Below, one piece after another: positions 1 through 14,900 of a stretch of DNA of 64,000 nucleotides. The notes under the pieces are model-generated. The model made no database searches. It had not been told where the DNA came from and saw nothing but the letters and a program-made list of their open reading frames with translations. The stretch spans positions 16,242,062 through 16,306,061 of the forward strand of contig CP092882.1 in NCBI GenBank assembly GCA_030710605.1. The letters run 5' to 3'. The translations under genes and the position numbers were made by a program. How positions within the stretch are numbered: the first letter of the stretch is position 1; every line of letters begins with the position of its first letter. This stretch comes from Cordylochernes scorpioides (Eukaryota > Arthropoda > Arachnida > Pseudoscorpiones > Chernetidae).

Positions 1-1
1 A

Positions 2-2407
2 ATTCGAAATGATAATGGAGGAGAGTATATTTCAAACTATTTGAGGCGATGGTTATCTAGTAAGGGCATCAAACAAGAATTTACTACAGCTTATACTCCT
101 GAAAGCAATGGAAAAGCCGAAAGATTCAATAGAACCATAGTTGAGTCAGCTAGAACCATGCTAATTGATTCTAAATTACCTTTAAAATTTTGGAGCGAAA
201 GTGTTAAGGTGGCTGTTCATATAAATAATAGAATTAAAATCAAAGAAATGAATACAACTCCTTTCGAGATATACAAAGGATGGAAACCAAACATTGTTTA
301 CTTAAAAAGGTTCGGAAGCGAAGCTTATGTTCATATTAGAAAAGAAAAGAGAAAGAAGATGGAACCAAAAGCTCATAAAGGGATCATGATGGGCTATAGT
401 ATGATAAGAAAAGGCTATAGAATATATTTACCGGAAATGGATGAAATTCATGAAGTATCAGACGTTATATTTAATGAAGCTAAGTTAGGATATTATTTAA
501 TGAATAATAGAGGTAGAAATCTTGATAAAAATGAACTTTTCTTTTTTTGTAGAGAAGACCAAAATTTGATTTCTCACGGGAATGAAGACTATGGTGGTAA
601 TAGAGAAGACCAAGTAGAAAATTTTAACATCGATGATGAGCATATTCCTCAAGATGAAAATGATATAGATTTGAGTGAAATAGAGGAAATACCTCCTGAT
701 GAAATAATTACTCCACATAGAAGAGGACCAGAACCAGGAATGACGAGAGAAAAGAGAGAAGAACGAGATCTTCGTTTGAGAGAAACAGAGGAAGAAGAAC
801 TTATAAAAAAGGGTGTGAGGAGATCTGAAAGATTAAGACTAATAAAGAATAAGGAAAATGTTTCTGATAGAACTTTTGAAATTAAATGTCCGAGGGATTA
901 CCAAGAAGCACTGAATTCTGATGATAGAAAACAATGGATTAAAGCCATGGAAGATGAGATGCAAAGGATTAATAAGTTAAAAGTTTGGAGATTGATAGAT
1001 AGGCCTAAAGATAAAAAATTGATAAAAAGTAGGTGGATTTTTTCAATTAAGAAAAATAGTGATGGATCAATTAAAAACTTCAAAGCGAGGCTAGTAGCTA
1101 CTGGATATGATCAAATATTGGGTAGTGATTACCACGAAATTTATTCTCCAACAATAAGACCTGAGACAATAAGAATTCTAATAAAAATAGCTGCAATGAA
1201 AAAAGTTATTCCTTAGCAAAAGGACGTTCAAACAGCTTTTTTATATGGTGATTTGGAGGAGGAAATATTTATGCTTCAACCTCCTGGATATGAAAAGGGA
1301 AACAACAAGATTTGTTATCTAATGAAAAGTATTTATGGCCTTAAACAAGCGAGTAGAATGTGGAATAAGAAATTAGATGAATTATTAACCAATGCAGGAA
1401 TGAAACAATCTGCGAATGATCCATGTTTATATTATTGCAATTTTAGAAATCATTTCTTATATCTGGGAATTCATGTGGATGACATACTAAGTGTAGGATC
1501 TGGTGACGATTTTGAGGAAAATATTTGGAAAAGGATAAAAAGAGAGATAGATATCACGGATTTAGGAGCTGCAAAAAACTTTCTTGGAATGGAATTTGAA
1601 TATAGGGATGATAGTATTTTTATAAATCAAAAGAAATATATTGAAGAAATATTGGAAACCTATAATTTACGTGATTGCAATCCTTCGAAAACTCCGTTAT
1701 GCATTTCTACAAATTATGATTTATTTGAAAATAGTAAATCGATTGATCAAAATTACTATCAAGAAATTGTTGGAAAGTTGATTTACATAGCAACTAGAAC
1801 TAGACCGGACATTTGTTATGCTATAAGCAATATGAGTAGATTTAATAAAGATCCTAGAGAGGTTCACATGAATGGATTGAAGAGGATATTAAGATATTTG
1901 AAGGGAACTATGAATTATGAATTGATTTATTCTAGGGGAGATTCAAGTATTGTGACTTATACTGATGCGAGTTGGGACAGAACAGCTGATGCGAGATCGT
2001 ATTCTGGTTTTGTTATAGAAATGGGAAACAACTTACTTAATTGGAAAAGTAATAAACAAAGAAATGTTGCCTTGTCAACTGCAGAGAGTGAATTAGAAGC
2101 CTTATCTGAAGGAATTAAAGAATTGATTTGGACACGTAACATCATTGGAGAAATAAAAATTGATTTGAAAGATCGAATTACTGTTTATTGTGACAGCCAG
2201 AATGCTATTTCAATGATTAAGTAAAAAAATATGAAAGCAAGTACGAAGTACTTGAATAGAAAATGTCACTTCATAAGACAAATTGTGGAAGATGAAGAAA
2301 TTGAAGTTTTGCATGTCCCATCCGAAGAAATGAAAGCGGACCATCTCACCAAGAGTGTGGATGCTGTCAAGATTAAGAACTGCCTAAGTGGTGGAGTTAC
2401 TTTTTGA
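2..2407 (+). pseudogene. Copia pol polyprotein (integrase-RT-RNase H), two in-frame stops
   Basis: One continuous frame encodes the C-terminal part of a copia polyprotein. The integrase core shows the catalytic DNGGEY and, about 35 residues on, the glutamate in NGKAERFN. The RT part shows KSRWIF, ARLVATGY, the DVQTAFLYGDLEEEI region, and HVDD where YVDD is usual. RNase H shows TYTDASW and ALSTAESELEAL. The frame ends in the family-typical HLTK...GGV tail at 2407. TAG at 1214-1216 and TAA at 2222-2224 interrupt it without changing frame, so the copy is recently dead. The frame is open at the left edge, so its start is not visible. Confidence 0.9.
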
Positions 2408-2439
2408 GGAATGAAAATTGAAAATTTGAAGGGGAGATT

Positions 2440-2694
2440 TGTTGATATTTATAATTTAAAATGTTCATTTTTCATTCTATGATTATATTAATCTGTGGAT
2501 TATTTTATTCTGTGGTGTAGATTATGTGTATATATATAGGTATTTTCTTTGAGTGAGAGTGGTTGAGAATCTGTGTGGAGACGTATGAGTTTCTAAAACT
2601 CTTTTTATAGTAATTTGACTTCATTGTAATTAGTGTCTTCAATAAAGAAGTTTTTTACTTATAATAGAAAATAATTATTAAGATTCTCCCAACA
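2440..2694 (+). repeat. Copia 3' LTR
   Basis: This 255-bp sequence begins TGTTG and ends CAACA, the usual short inverted LTR termini. It starts directly after a purine tract. It contains a TATATATATAGG promoter-like box near 2530 and an AATAAA polyadenylation signal at 2641. The matching 5' LTR would be left of the window. Confidence 0.85.
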
Positions 2695-2721
2695 TGTTTT
2701 AATTCTTCGACCTTATCTTAC

Positions 2722-2901
2722 CAAGTGGAAGCCAATCCTTTGGACATCCAGTCATATCAGGAAGTTGGACGCTGGCACCCGGGGCTGGTGGAAGTGCAGT
2801 TGTCGTTGGAAGCAAATCCTGTAAATTCTTCTTGCAAATGAATGGAAGTTCTTGGTTGCAAGCATTTTGTATCCATTGGCCAGCATATTCCACGGAATCA
2901 A
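2722..2901 (-). CDS. Gene A exon 16: end of CTLD4, Pro/Thr linker, start of CTLD5
   Basis: The exon follows a 54-nt intron ending in TTTGTAG and closes at donor GTAAGA. It encodes the last CTLD4 strand (AGQWIQNACNQELPFICKK), a Thr/Pro/Ala-rich linker (LLPTTTALPPAPGA), and the opening of CTLD5 (GCPKDWLPLG). It ends in phase 1. The paralogue at 46082-46261 is nearly identical and splices to 43473-43592. Confidence 0.88.
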
Positions 2902-5900
2902 CTACAAATATGTTTACTAATACAAGCAATAAACAATTGACTAGAGTGAACTTACTTCCATTCAAAGATATACAACTAAATGCCATGGCGTAGGATTCTT
3001 TGAAATTGGAGTAGTCTATGGATTCTTGGCTATTCCCCCAAGATGAAAGGCCACTTTCGACTTTTAGACCAATCCAGATATCATAATATTTACTTGTAGA
3101 ATTACTGAGGCTAACCTATTTAACAAAATTACCATTAGATTCACCTAAGAGAAATGAATTACAAAATATTAAAGTACATAATAAATAAGAGTGCGAAATT
3201 TATTTGTGTATATTATGGATGAGGGTTTGCCTTTTATACGTATAGACAACACCTATAGACATATGGTGCACTCATAGTAAAATCAGTCGCATACTATATC
3301 TACCATGAATATCATGGCCTGTACCACGTGTATTAAGAATAAGCAAAAAAAGAGTAAGAGAGTACATTAAATTGCAAAACAATCTTTGTGAAACATATTT
3401 GTAATTTTCACATACAAGCACTTATCGGCTATATACCTCAAAGTAACGAAATAGCAGTTTTATGATATTGGCTCATCTTTTATAAATTTATGGAACATAT
3501 GAATTTATTTTTTCAAATATGCTTTTGGAAAGTTATTGCTCTTATAATTTGATTATTAGTGTGGGAGTGAGAAATATTAATAAGAAATATTATGCATTTA
3601 GATAAATTCCATTGAACTATTCAATTAAAGTAAAAATGTGTAAAAATGAATTTATCATTTCATGCTAATTCTCATATATTCATGCATATTCATCCCTGCC
3701 GTTACAATATAACAAAATCACAAAGCAAGCCTCGGTCGGGTACCTTCATTTTGAAAAAAAAAAAAAACCGGCCCTCTGGATTAAAGGTTAATTTTGTTAA
3801 ATCTCATATATGTTCAATTCTCCTATAATATATTTATATTGATATAAATATAAAAAGAAGATTGATTTTAAAATTATAATATTATATTCTCAAATTTTCG
3901 AACCCTTACCAGTTTGAGAAGGAAATCATTTTCATCTTGAGAATGTACAGTCGCCAAATAACCACTTTCTACTTCACATTGGTCCACAGCCTGTTGCCAG
4001 TTTACAAGGGTAGAGTTCATTTTGTAGCAACTTTGATCATACTGGAAATAACTTGCTGAGATTTTGCATTGTTGCACTGTGATTTACAAGTTAGACAAAA
4101 TGGATATTTAAATACAACACTGAATACTTACATTTCTCAGGTTGTAAGGAATTATTAACCTGATTTGGTTTCTCATCTGCAAGAGAAGTGAAATTTTCCA
4201 TTTAATATCAGCAATGTTTTAATGGTGAGAAGTAATATTATATATATATGAAAAAAACAATAGAAAAAAAAGTGGGTCAGTTGTTGATATTAAAAATAAA
4301 GAGAGCATATCCTGACAAAAAAGCACTTGTGCTCGTGGTCAGGATATGCTTTCTTTATTTTTGATATATATATAAGATTTCCGAATGCATAAATTATTCG
4401 ATTGATAAATTTGAAGTTGAAAATGAAGATTATTAATAAATTATTACTATATAACGATATATTTGTGGATAGGGTTTATAATATTAGACTATAGGGATTT
4501 AAATATAATCTAATTTTTGTTTGATCTTGAAAAAGAAGAGAAAAGAAGAATTTATAATTGTAATTTTACCTAAAAATGACTGAAAAGTCATATTTACATT
4601 AATATTGTTACGTAGAAAATTAGCAAAAACAAACCTCAGGATGACCCAATGATTTATTTAAGGCACAGGCACAAACTATAATCCATAAAATATATATATT
4701 TGCTGTAGAAGTGAAAAGTGAATATTATACAGGGTATCCAGATATATAAATATCAAAATTAATGATCTGCTCATAAAACTAAATATTTTTTATAATCATA
4801 ATTGATCAATAGTAATTTATAAAAATATTTATTTTGCTTTCCTTTTTTTTTTCATAACATCAAGAAATGATGAAAAATATTTTAAAAGGAAATAAAAATT
4901 AATATATCTTAATACTATTTTGTGTATTTTGTGTGTGTGTTCTATAGCTACTTCTTTTATAATAAAATACATCATATACACAATTATCATTAATTAATGT
5001 ATTCTAGACAAACCTGAATTGATCATGCAGGCAAATTGTCGCGGAATCTTGCATTCAGCTGGTTCCAAGGTTTGGTAATTTAGGTGACAAAGTTGGTATT
5101 CTCCTGCATATGGAAAAAAACTCATATTATTCGAAAAATAATTCAATAAATAATATCTGGAAAAATCATGATATTCAACCATTATAAAAATTAGGATTGA
5201 TCCACTTATTATTATTCACACTTTGATATAAATTTCTATATATATCCTAATTTGAACCAACAACCCTATATTGGTAAATATAACAAGATTGTCGTGTTGT
5301 AAAATAAACACCTCTGTAAATAATTATACGTATGATTGACATGAACCATTGCATCACCATATGTAATATCCTCCGTACAAACTGAGTATAATAAAATGAA
5401 ACTTTGTAATGAAAGAAGAGTTTAGTTAAATAACAGAGATTTATATATAGAAGTCCAGCAAAGTTTAAGAATGAGGCCTTGAAGATGTCAGGGAGTTGCG
5501 AAAAAGTCGTTAAGAGTATACACTGACATATCTTACGTAATTCACGCCCTTATTGCATCCACTGAAGGCCCAGTATTTGCTGATCGGAAAAAATATAAAC
5601 CAACGCCAAGCTGGAAATGTAATAGTCACTTCACCATCCACGGGAGCCCTCGTCACTTCATATCTTTATCATGCTTCTATAGACCAGTAAGAACTTCTTA
5701 ACTATCTTCATCTTTTGCCGCTATCTCGACTCTAACTTTTCACGGGACATTCCTAGTAGAACTGTGTCCATTCGATTTTGTGGGTACACAATCTCAAATC
5801 TTCTATTCTGCCTCGACCACGACTGCCTGTACTCTGTGAGAAATACTAAAGGTCGTCCAAGGTGCAGATAGGTCCTGGAAAACTCTCCACACCCTGACTG

Positions 5901-8900
5901 TCCCTTTCGGTTACCGCAGGAACGAATAGAGTCGACAGGTATGACCCTCTAGGTTACCATATATATGTTCACAATAATTAAAATATTCTATCTAAACCCA
6001 CAATTTGATAAAATAAATACAAGTATAAATTAATAATATGTAACAAATAATATTTGGCAAAGTGTTTCTTATTTTATTTTGCCTATAAAGAATTTACTGA
6101 AATAAGTTATTGAATGAGAGATATTTAATAACTTTTATCATTGCAGTTAGGTCAGTAGAGGTTAAAAGAAACACATTACCAACAATTGATTGTTGCAAAT
6201 AATTACTTCAATACTAATATAGTAAAATCATTATATTTTCTAAAGCCATATATCTTGATATATAGTTATTGTTGTAACGATCTCAGCGAAAACGTGCCAA
6301 CTATTTATTTGAAATGGAAGCATTGAAGTATGAAATGTTTCTTTGTAAATATAAAACATACTTCTATATCTTAATATTGTTTTATCGCATTAAGTACAGT
6401 AGAAATTTATTCTATATTTACAAAGAAACATTCGTGTTTTAATGCTTCCATTTAATATATTTTAATAATAGGATTACATTTTTATTTTCTGTGATTATGA
6501 TTGAGTTCACCTACCTGATGAATTCACCAGTTTTTTGGACATATAGATCAGCTGAGATCCTTGATTCGCCATTCTTGAAAAATGAAAAGATATTAGGAAT
6601 ATTAATTTTTCATTATGTGGATGAGTTCTTACCTTTCTACTTCATTTTCGTGTGAATGATCTGCCAAAATAGCTCCATACTGTTGACAGTATTGATTGGC
6701 GAAAATCCAATTTTCTCTAAATGACGATAGCTGCAACAAAGTTACTTACATATCATTAATGTATTAGCATATATATGCAAATTATTTATAGATAAAAAAT
6801 ATATATATTTCAGGTATATTTATATTTTTTATTGTTGCATCCTTTTTTTGTCACATATATTAAATAACATCTTTCGTTTGAATTATTTTTATAGTGAACT
6901 CTTTGAAAAGTAATTAACCTTTTAAAATGCTCAATATGTAAGATGAAGATATTGAGTAAGATTTAAATTCTATTGATTTCCCTTATGTTCCGGTATTTTT
7001 CTTCTTGTAATGAATTAAATAGAATAATGCTTCATATATTGGTTATGAACATTTTTACATTCCTTCTATATCCTACAAATATCCCGTCATCTTGATACCA
7101 ACAGCTCATTTAATATATAGAAATGTATATTTTATTTTAAAGTGCTTAAGTAATCTGTTTCGTTTTTATTCCCAAGAGCTAGAATTCTTTAATTAAGTAT
7201 ATATAAATCTATGAAAGAAAAGGTATAACAGCTAATAGACTCGAGTATCTTCATTAAAGTGAAATTCATACTTTAGTTTCTTGTATTCGTAATATAGCTT
7301 TTTAAATGATGTTATTGTCTGAAGGTTCTCCAAGTTAATATATTTTTAATAAAGAATATACTTGTATTCAACATTTATCTTCTTCGATAAAATAATCCCT
7401 TGAATTAATATTAAAATAAAAACATAAAGCCTCCAGGGAAAAGTTCCTTTTAAAAATATTTTATATTTAAAAAATCTCGAGCTTTCGGGCAAGTACGCCC
7501 TTCTACGGGAGAAAATGCTTTATATGATTAAAACGCCAATGAAATATGATTTAAAATTAAATAAAGTCTATTTACTGTTTACATTTGTTTTAAAAGCATG
7601 ATCAACGCGGGCTTCTGTTGCGCGTGCTTGGGGGTTATGGGCTGGGTTCAGGGAATATAATGTTATAAATTTCCGGAATATCTATTTATAATACAGAGAC
7701 TAATAATAGAATCCTTCATATCCAGAAAGCACAATAGCATTAACAGAAGAATAGATATTCCGGAAATTTATAACATTATATTCCCTGAACCCAGCCCATA
7801 ACCCCCAAGTGAAGCACGCGCAACAGAAGCCCGCGTTGATCATGCTTTTAAAACAAATGTAAACAGTAAATGGACTTTATTTAATTTTAAATCATATTTC
7901 ATTGGTGTTTTAATCATATAAAGCATTTTCTCCCGTAGAAGGGCGTACTTGCCCGAAAGCTCGAGATTTTTTAAATGAAAAATATTTTTAAAAGAAACTT
8001 TTCCCTGGAGGCTTTATGTTTTTATTTTAATTTATCTTCTTAAAAAGATATCCTGAGTTTCCTTCAATTCTAAATATTTATATATTTCTAGATTATAGGC
8101 GAACATCTTCTACTAGGTACCATAGCTTTTATGGCTGATATTATAGGTTATTAGTATACATTTTTCAGTACACGTGGAACAGGCCACGATAGTCATGATG
8201 GGATGAAGTTGACGACTGTTTTTATTGTAGGTTCACCACATGTTTCCTCTTGTAGTTCGACTTTACACTAACAAATATGCCAGAGCTCCAATTGGTTATT
8301 TGCACACGCTTGTGGGTATGGGCTTTTTAAAGGAATCGAGGGACATTGGAGAATTTATTTTAATTAGAAAATGTGCTCAATGTGAGATTTAATCATAGCG
8401 GTTTAAAACCAGATTTAGATCATTTGTCCACAGACATCCATATTATTATGATGGCATCAAGAACATGTTAAATATACATACCCAGAGACAAGGGCGGTTT
8501 GGAGTTTTGTATGGACATATCCGGGGAGTGAGGGGGAGATTGGGATTGGTTGGATTGGTATAGAGGTACTGTGGAGTAGTACAGAGTTGTGGTGCAGAAG
8601 ATTCGCAGACATCAATCTTCATATTGTACTCATCACCATGAAAAATCCGACAGTCGAATCCTAGACAACAAGTAGCTATTTCTTTCTCACAAGGGAGTAT
8701 CGCAGCATAAAAGAAGGAAATTGGTTAAGAAAGTATCAAAATTTAAAAGGTTCAAGATTACCTAAACTAAAATAAATATTCACTAAGAATTATGTTACAA
8801 GAATCAATATACAATTATAAAGGTTAAATTTAAATTTTGACATAAAATTTATTATTTTCTAAATATATGTCATTTTAAAAGTTCATTCATAATTAGTGGC

Positions 8901-11900
8901 TTTATTCAACTTCAACAAATTAACCCTCATTTTTTATCAATTTAAATTCCCGGGAACCATGATTATATGAAAACTTGTGGAATATAGATAAAAAACAGCC
9001 TTAATCAGTATGTTTATTTTTATGTATAACAGAGCTATAGAAAAAGTTGATGCAAACCTGATTCATTTTTCTTTTCCACGTAAAAATTGAAGGATTTGTA
9101 ATTTTCAAAATATAAAGTTTCCGCCAGTAAGAAGTCGGTGCTTGAAAAAACATACAATATTAAATGTTAACGTGTAAAAGGTAAACATAAACAGTATAGC
9201 TATTTTATTCAAGGGTATATTATAAATTCAATAAATAGGTTTTTCTTAATTGAATAAATTCACTGGCAACGTGTTTATTTTACATAATAGCAAAAATAAT
9301 ATCTTTAAAGACCTTACTACAATGATAAAAGTTTATAAATATGAGGGCTAGGTCTGTAGAGGGGCATATATATTTCATATAATATTTGAAGATATATATA
9401 ATAAGAGAAACACATTTCCAGTAAATTTATTTGTTGAATATTTTTATTTATAGATTATAATCAAATAAAAAAAGATATGTGTTGCGAAATGTAATGCTAT
9501 CAATAAGTTGTATATAATCAATGATATGGAGAAACACATGAAAATGATTTATTATCAGAGAATAAACGCCTTATATATGCATATAGGTAGATAAAGATAT
9601 TGAACGTCTCTGTTTTTCAAGCCATTAATGATCATACGCGCGTCCATAAAATGTTTTGTCTAAAACACATTATTCATAGTCTAGTAAAAGAGCGATATAA
9701 AGATATACTCATGATATAATGGAACTGCTTGAAAAAGAAAAACGCTCAGCTTTTCTAATATTGCGTTTATTTTGTAATAAATAAGCATTTATGTGTGTAA
9801 ATCCAAAATATGTCATATCAATAATCATATATAACTTTATATATATTGTAGAAAGTATTTATTAATTTATTAACAGATTGTTAATATTGATTTTTATATA
9901 TTTTATTAATCTGCTTGAACTCCTCATAGCTTCTCCTGTATTTTAAAATTTTAGTGTATGCTTGTGCCTTTAAATAGATCGCTGTGTCAGCCTGAAGCTT
10001 ATCTTTCGTAATTTTCATTTGGTGGAGATGATGGGTATATTAGGAAAGGCAAACTGAAGGTCACCAAGAAGACCTTGAGGCCGTGAGTGCTGTGATCTAC
10101 ATTTCCCGAGACTCGGTACAGGATTCCACCGCCATGTCAAAACACAGACTTTCTTCCAAGATGATAATTTCCCTATAGACGATACGACGACAAAGCCGCT
10201 CTTCACGCCGCAAAAGAATGGACGCAAAGCTACTAGGAACAGAGTTCCAAAACTCCGAGGGAATACTTGGCAGTAGCACGTCAGATCCATGTCAGTATCT
10301 ACAATATTTTCTAGTTGTGGGTGTATGTTCCTATAGAGAAAGATCTATGTAGAATAGTATTTATAATTTTTTAACAGATTATTAATATTGATATATATAT
10401 ATATATTACTTTGCGTAATCTTCCTTCATTGCTTTTCTTATATTTCATCTATTTTAGTTTGTGATTTTTCCTTAAATGAATTGCTGCTTCAACCTGAAAT
10501 TGTCTTTACTAATTTTCTCATCACCATATTTAGCTTCTAGAATATATAAATGTATATGCAAAATTTATATTGTGTTTAGGTTTTATCTATAGATTGTCAT
10601 AATAACATTTAGATCGGGTTTATTTGATATGTTTCCATTTCAGTACCTAATGACATTCCACATAAAGATCGTGATTACACTCTATGGATCTTTTTAGTCG
10701 AATACACTATAGAGATCAATATATTAAAAAAATACTCCTAAAAATATAAATAATTGTATAATAATTGCTTCTTTATACAAATATAGACACATATATAGGG
10801 ATATACCATATATAGACACAACCTAAACATCGAAATTAAAATAATTTATTAAGAAAAAAAGCCATTTCTTGAATGTGTGACTAAAAGTTCTAGATCAGGA
10901 GATGCCTTTTTTTCTGAATCCAAGTCAAGTACAAATTCGTTTTTGTAATAATATTAAAATAATTTATGTTTATTCTAAAATCTACTATTTGTATTAGGGT
11001 ATTAAAATGAAAATAGATAGATGATTCAAATATTTACTGTACATTACAGTAGGGAATATGTATATAGACAAATAAATCTGATTCACTCCATAGTATTTTG
11101 TGAAATATCTTTAATATTATTAATCGGTAAAGAATACACAAACACTATCTCGTTTGAAATAGTTTCAAATATTTACTTATATTATTTATCAATGTACTCT
11201 ATATATGTCATAAATGTGGTTTATGTTACAATACTGAATGTAATACTTACTCTGATTTAGCTATAAATGCTGTACTTCTTCCAGAACAATTATTGTTTGA
11301 AAAGGAAAAGCATTGACCATCGATATATATATCAGTGGTTTTCTGAAATATGCAAAATATTAACAAACATTAAATATAATACATTGATATAGTATTACCT
11401 CACATAGAATTGATGGATTATATGCTGTATTTTTCTCACAGGCAAACCCTAGTTGGTATATGAGACAGTTCACTGGACTGAGTTTCTGCAAAGAAAATGC
11501 ATCAGGTTTTTTAATAAACTGTATATCATTATAAACTGCGCGAGAGGGGGACATTTTGTAAATGAAACACCAAAAAAGAGGAGCCAGAAATTGATGAAAC
11601 TCAGTATAAAGAGAGAGGCAGGGACGAAAAATAAGTGATCATTATTTCAAAATGATATTCATTATACAGAAAGAAAATGGGGTCGGCTCAGTAGAGGTAG
11701 AAGTGAACCCTTTCACAAATTTCGATACGAATTTTCAATGAATAAAAATAAAACTAGAAGAAACCTCTCTCTAAATATTTTTCAGGTTTTACAGATAAAG
11801 ATGTTATTATAAGTATTTTTCATTACAAATATCCATAAACGATCAATATTATTTTACATTAATAGATTAGTTTACACCAAATAAATATTTATTAATAAAT

Positions 11901-14900
11901 AGACACTTCGGCCAGTTAAAATTTTATTTCTCAACGTTTCAACAAAATTCATACGTCTTTTTCAGGAGGAATAAAATAAAATATTTGGCAAGGCTTTAAA
12001 ATTTATTATACTTACAATTAGCCTTGTCAAATAGTGTATATATCTTTCTCCTGATAAAGAGACCAAAGATTTTTGTTGAAACATTGAGAAAATAAAACTT
12101 AAACTTCCCGAAATGTCATTTTTCAAAAATATGAATGCCAGCCAGGAAACCTACCTCTATCTTCAAAACGAATAAATATTATTCTTCTTACATAATAGCT
12201 ATGAAGGTAAAGCAAAATTAAGAATTGTCAGAAAATGTATACCACAACTCAAGATATCAAATTGGAAATTTGATAATTATAAAGATAGATAAACTTGATT
12301 AAAAAACTATGGAATTGATAAATTACTGTGAAAAAAACTAGGCAGGCTATCGATTAGGTGTATGATAAAAATTTGGATCAAAAAGTTGTGACAAAGCCAC
12401 AACACTAGCTGTGGCAAAGTGAGCTTTATTCATTTATGCTAATGTATCTGTGAAAAACCTTTTTAGTTTTACACAAAATTTGATATTTGCCCTTTGCTCA
12501 AATGATGACCTTGCAGACACCGACGCGAGATAAATACTCACAACAAAAATGTGCCTGAAATGAAAACCACGCATGCGCATTTTTCAAAAGTTGTTTTAAA
12601 TTTTATTATTTAAAAGTTCAGGAACCTTTGATCCTACCGTGAATATATATAGTTATTAGATAATAAAAAGTGATTTACAAATATAAATTTTCAATGATTT
12701 CAGAAAACCTCATTCTTAGAAACCTGATAATAATGCCTTAATATAACAAAGGGGTTAATTTATTTTTAAAAAAGTATTTATTTTATTATATTTTGAGACC
12801 GATTAAAAGCAAGATTGCTTTGTGATGAGATTTAGGGCATCTGAGGTGCATGCGCGCGTAAGGCGCGTGTGTGTGACGCGATGGGATAAATTTACAACTT
12901 ACAATATTTAGATTTAGTTCCTATTTATAGAAATATTTGTAACCCAGGTTCCCTTTTTAAACGCGTCTTATTTTGATTGCTGAGTTGAACCATTTGACCA
13001 GAAATTTCCAAGCTGAGGTTGAGTCTGAGAGATTAGCCAGAGATCTTGGATTGAGATAGGTTCCTATTTATAAGAGATTAACAATTTGTTTGAAACTTAC
13101 CTCATAATTTAGGGTAGTACAAATTTGATGTCCATAGTTTCTGAGTTCAAGAACCCGGAAAGTAACCACCCAGTAGGATTCTTTGTCTGAACACCATGAT
13201 GGCTAGGTTATTATGTGAACTGCAATATGAACTTAGCTAAAAACTCGAATTTTAAAAGTGGATGAAGATTGAATGTAAAGATACAGGTTTTAAGGCTATA
13301 TCTTTCTTTATTATATATATGTAGGTTTGCGAGCGTAGGGTCACTGCCCTTTACGCCTCGAAAGCTAAAATTAAAAACAACCGAAAACAGTTGTTTACCG
13401 CTTGTTTATTTTTAAAGAATGTTTTAAAACAAAAAGCACGCGACTGCCGGCGCGCGCGTGCCTATAGGCGTGAACACTAGCACGTGACTTCCTGTGCGCG
13501 CACCTGCCTGCCAATGAGAGCAGTTTCACGCGACCGCCCGCCAGCGAGAGAAGCTTTTTCTTAATTACAATGTGAATCCTTAACTATATTTACAGGTTTC
13601 TATTTTATAACTATTTCACATATTTACATTCCGGCCCCCGATTTATGGAACTGGTCTTCATGAATCTGCCTCTCATTTCTCCAAGTTCTATTCTTAATCC
13701 AAGGGGGCAGATCTTTGTCACTGGTCGCTTGTAGATCACCGCTTTCCCGTTTTGCTTGGTAGTGATCGTAGCGACGCGTACTTGGCCGTCAGGTCCAAAG
13801 TGTACATCAGAGACGAAACCGCGCATCCACATGTTCTTGGGATGTAGCTCTTCTGCGAGAAAAACTAGATCTCCAGTCCTTATCGACTCTGTCTGGTGAT
13901 GCCATTTTGTTCTTGTCATGAGCTTGGGAATGTAATCCCTAGTCCATTTGATCCAGTACTCGTTAGTCAACTGCTGTGCTCTTTTCCATTGCTCTCTCAA
14001 GTCGCGATTGTTTGCCTCGATTAACTTCGAAATGGAGGGACCAGCATTGTTAGCCCCCCGAAGAAAATGTTTCGGAGTAAGTGAGTCTTCTTTGGTAGGA
14101 TCACTTGAGACGTAGGTTAATGGACGGCTGTTAATGATGTTCTCCGCTGACTTGAGGGCTGTGAGTAAAGTTGTATATTTTGGATTTACCTCATTAAGCG
14201 TCGCGGGCAGACATTTTTTCACTGATTTGATGAGACGTTCCCATGCTCCTCCAAAGTGCGGTGCCGCAGGTGGGTTAAATTTCCATTTGACGGGGCCAAA
14301 CCTTCCACTGGCAGCCATCATTTCAAAGTATATTTCACTAGCCGCAAGCTCGAGCTCCTTACTTGCTACCACGAAGTTGGTCCCGTTGTCGCTATAGATG
14401 GTGTCAGGCCTTCCGCGAGTGTCGATAAACCGGGAAAGCCCATCATGAATTCATCTGTACTCAAGGCGTGCACCACTTCCAGATGGATGGCTCGAGTGAA
14501 GAGGCACGTGAAAATGATAAGCCATCGCTTCTCATGTCGCCTTCCGACAGTCACAGTAAATGGACCAAAGGCGTATAGCCCATAGAACGTGAATGGGCGC
14601 TGGTAGGCGGCAAGTCTGTGGTGTGGGAGTTGGCCCATCTCCAGAATCACTGGTGAAGCCCTAGAAAGTCTGCACCTAGAACACTTCAGTATTGTTCGCA
14701 GAACCGTCTGCCTTCCATCTATGATCCAGAATCTCCCACGGAGGTTGTTCAGCAATGTTTCTGAACCTTGGTGGGCACATCGCTCGTGCTCGGCCTGAAT
14801 GAGTAACTCTGTGACGTGGTGATTGGAAAGGAGAATTGGAGGTGTCTTTTGCTCTGCTGGAACCTTGTTGGCTTGGAGAATGCGACTTTTGAGGCAAATA

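Larger units (their letters stand above)
1..2694 (+). mobile_element. Ty1/copia LTR retrotransposon, 3' part
   Basis: The window opens inside the integrase of a copia element. The domain order is integrase, reverse transcriptase, RNase H, then a purine-rich tract (GAAGGGGAGAT) and a 255-bp 3' LTR. The order integrase before RT is diagnostic of Ty1/copia. The element sits in the intron after exon 16 of lectin gene A, antisense to that gene. The paralogous site near 46050-46058 has no insertion, so it arrived after the segmental duplication. The 5 bases after the LTR (TGTTT) also occur at the empty site in copy B and are the likely target duplication. The 5' half lies outside the window. Confidence 0.93.

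Noticed and set aside
2699-2986. 95-codon ORF with an N-terminal hydrophobic stretch as a signal-peptide protein
   Set aside because: The hydrophobic part (VNCLLLVLVNIFV) is a 54-nt intron read through between GTAAGT and TTTGTAG. Removing it joins two CTLD4 exons in phase.
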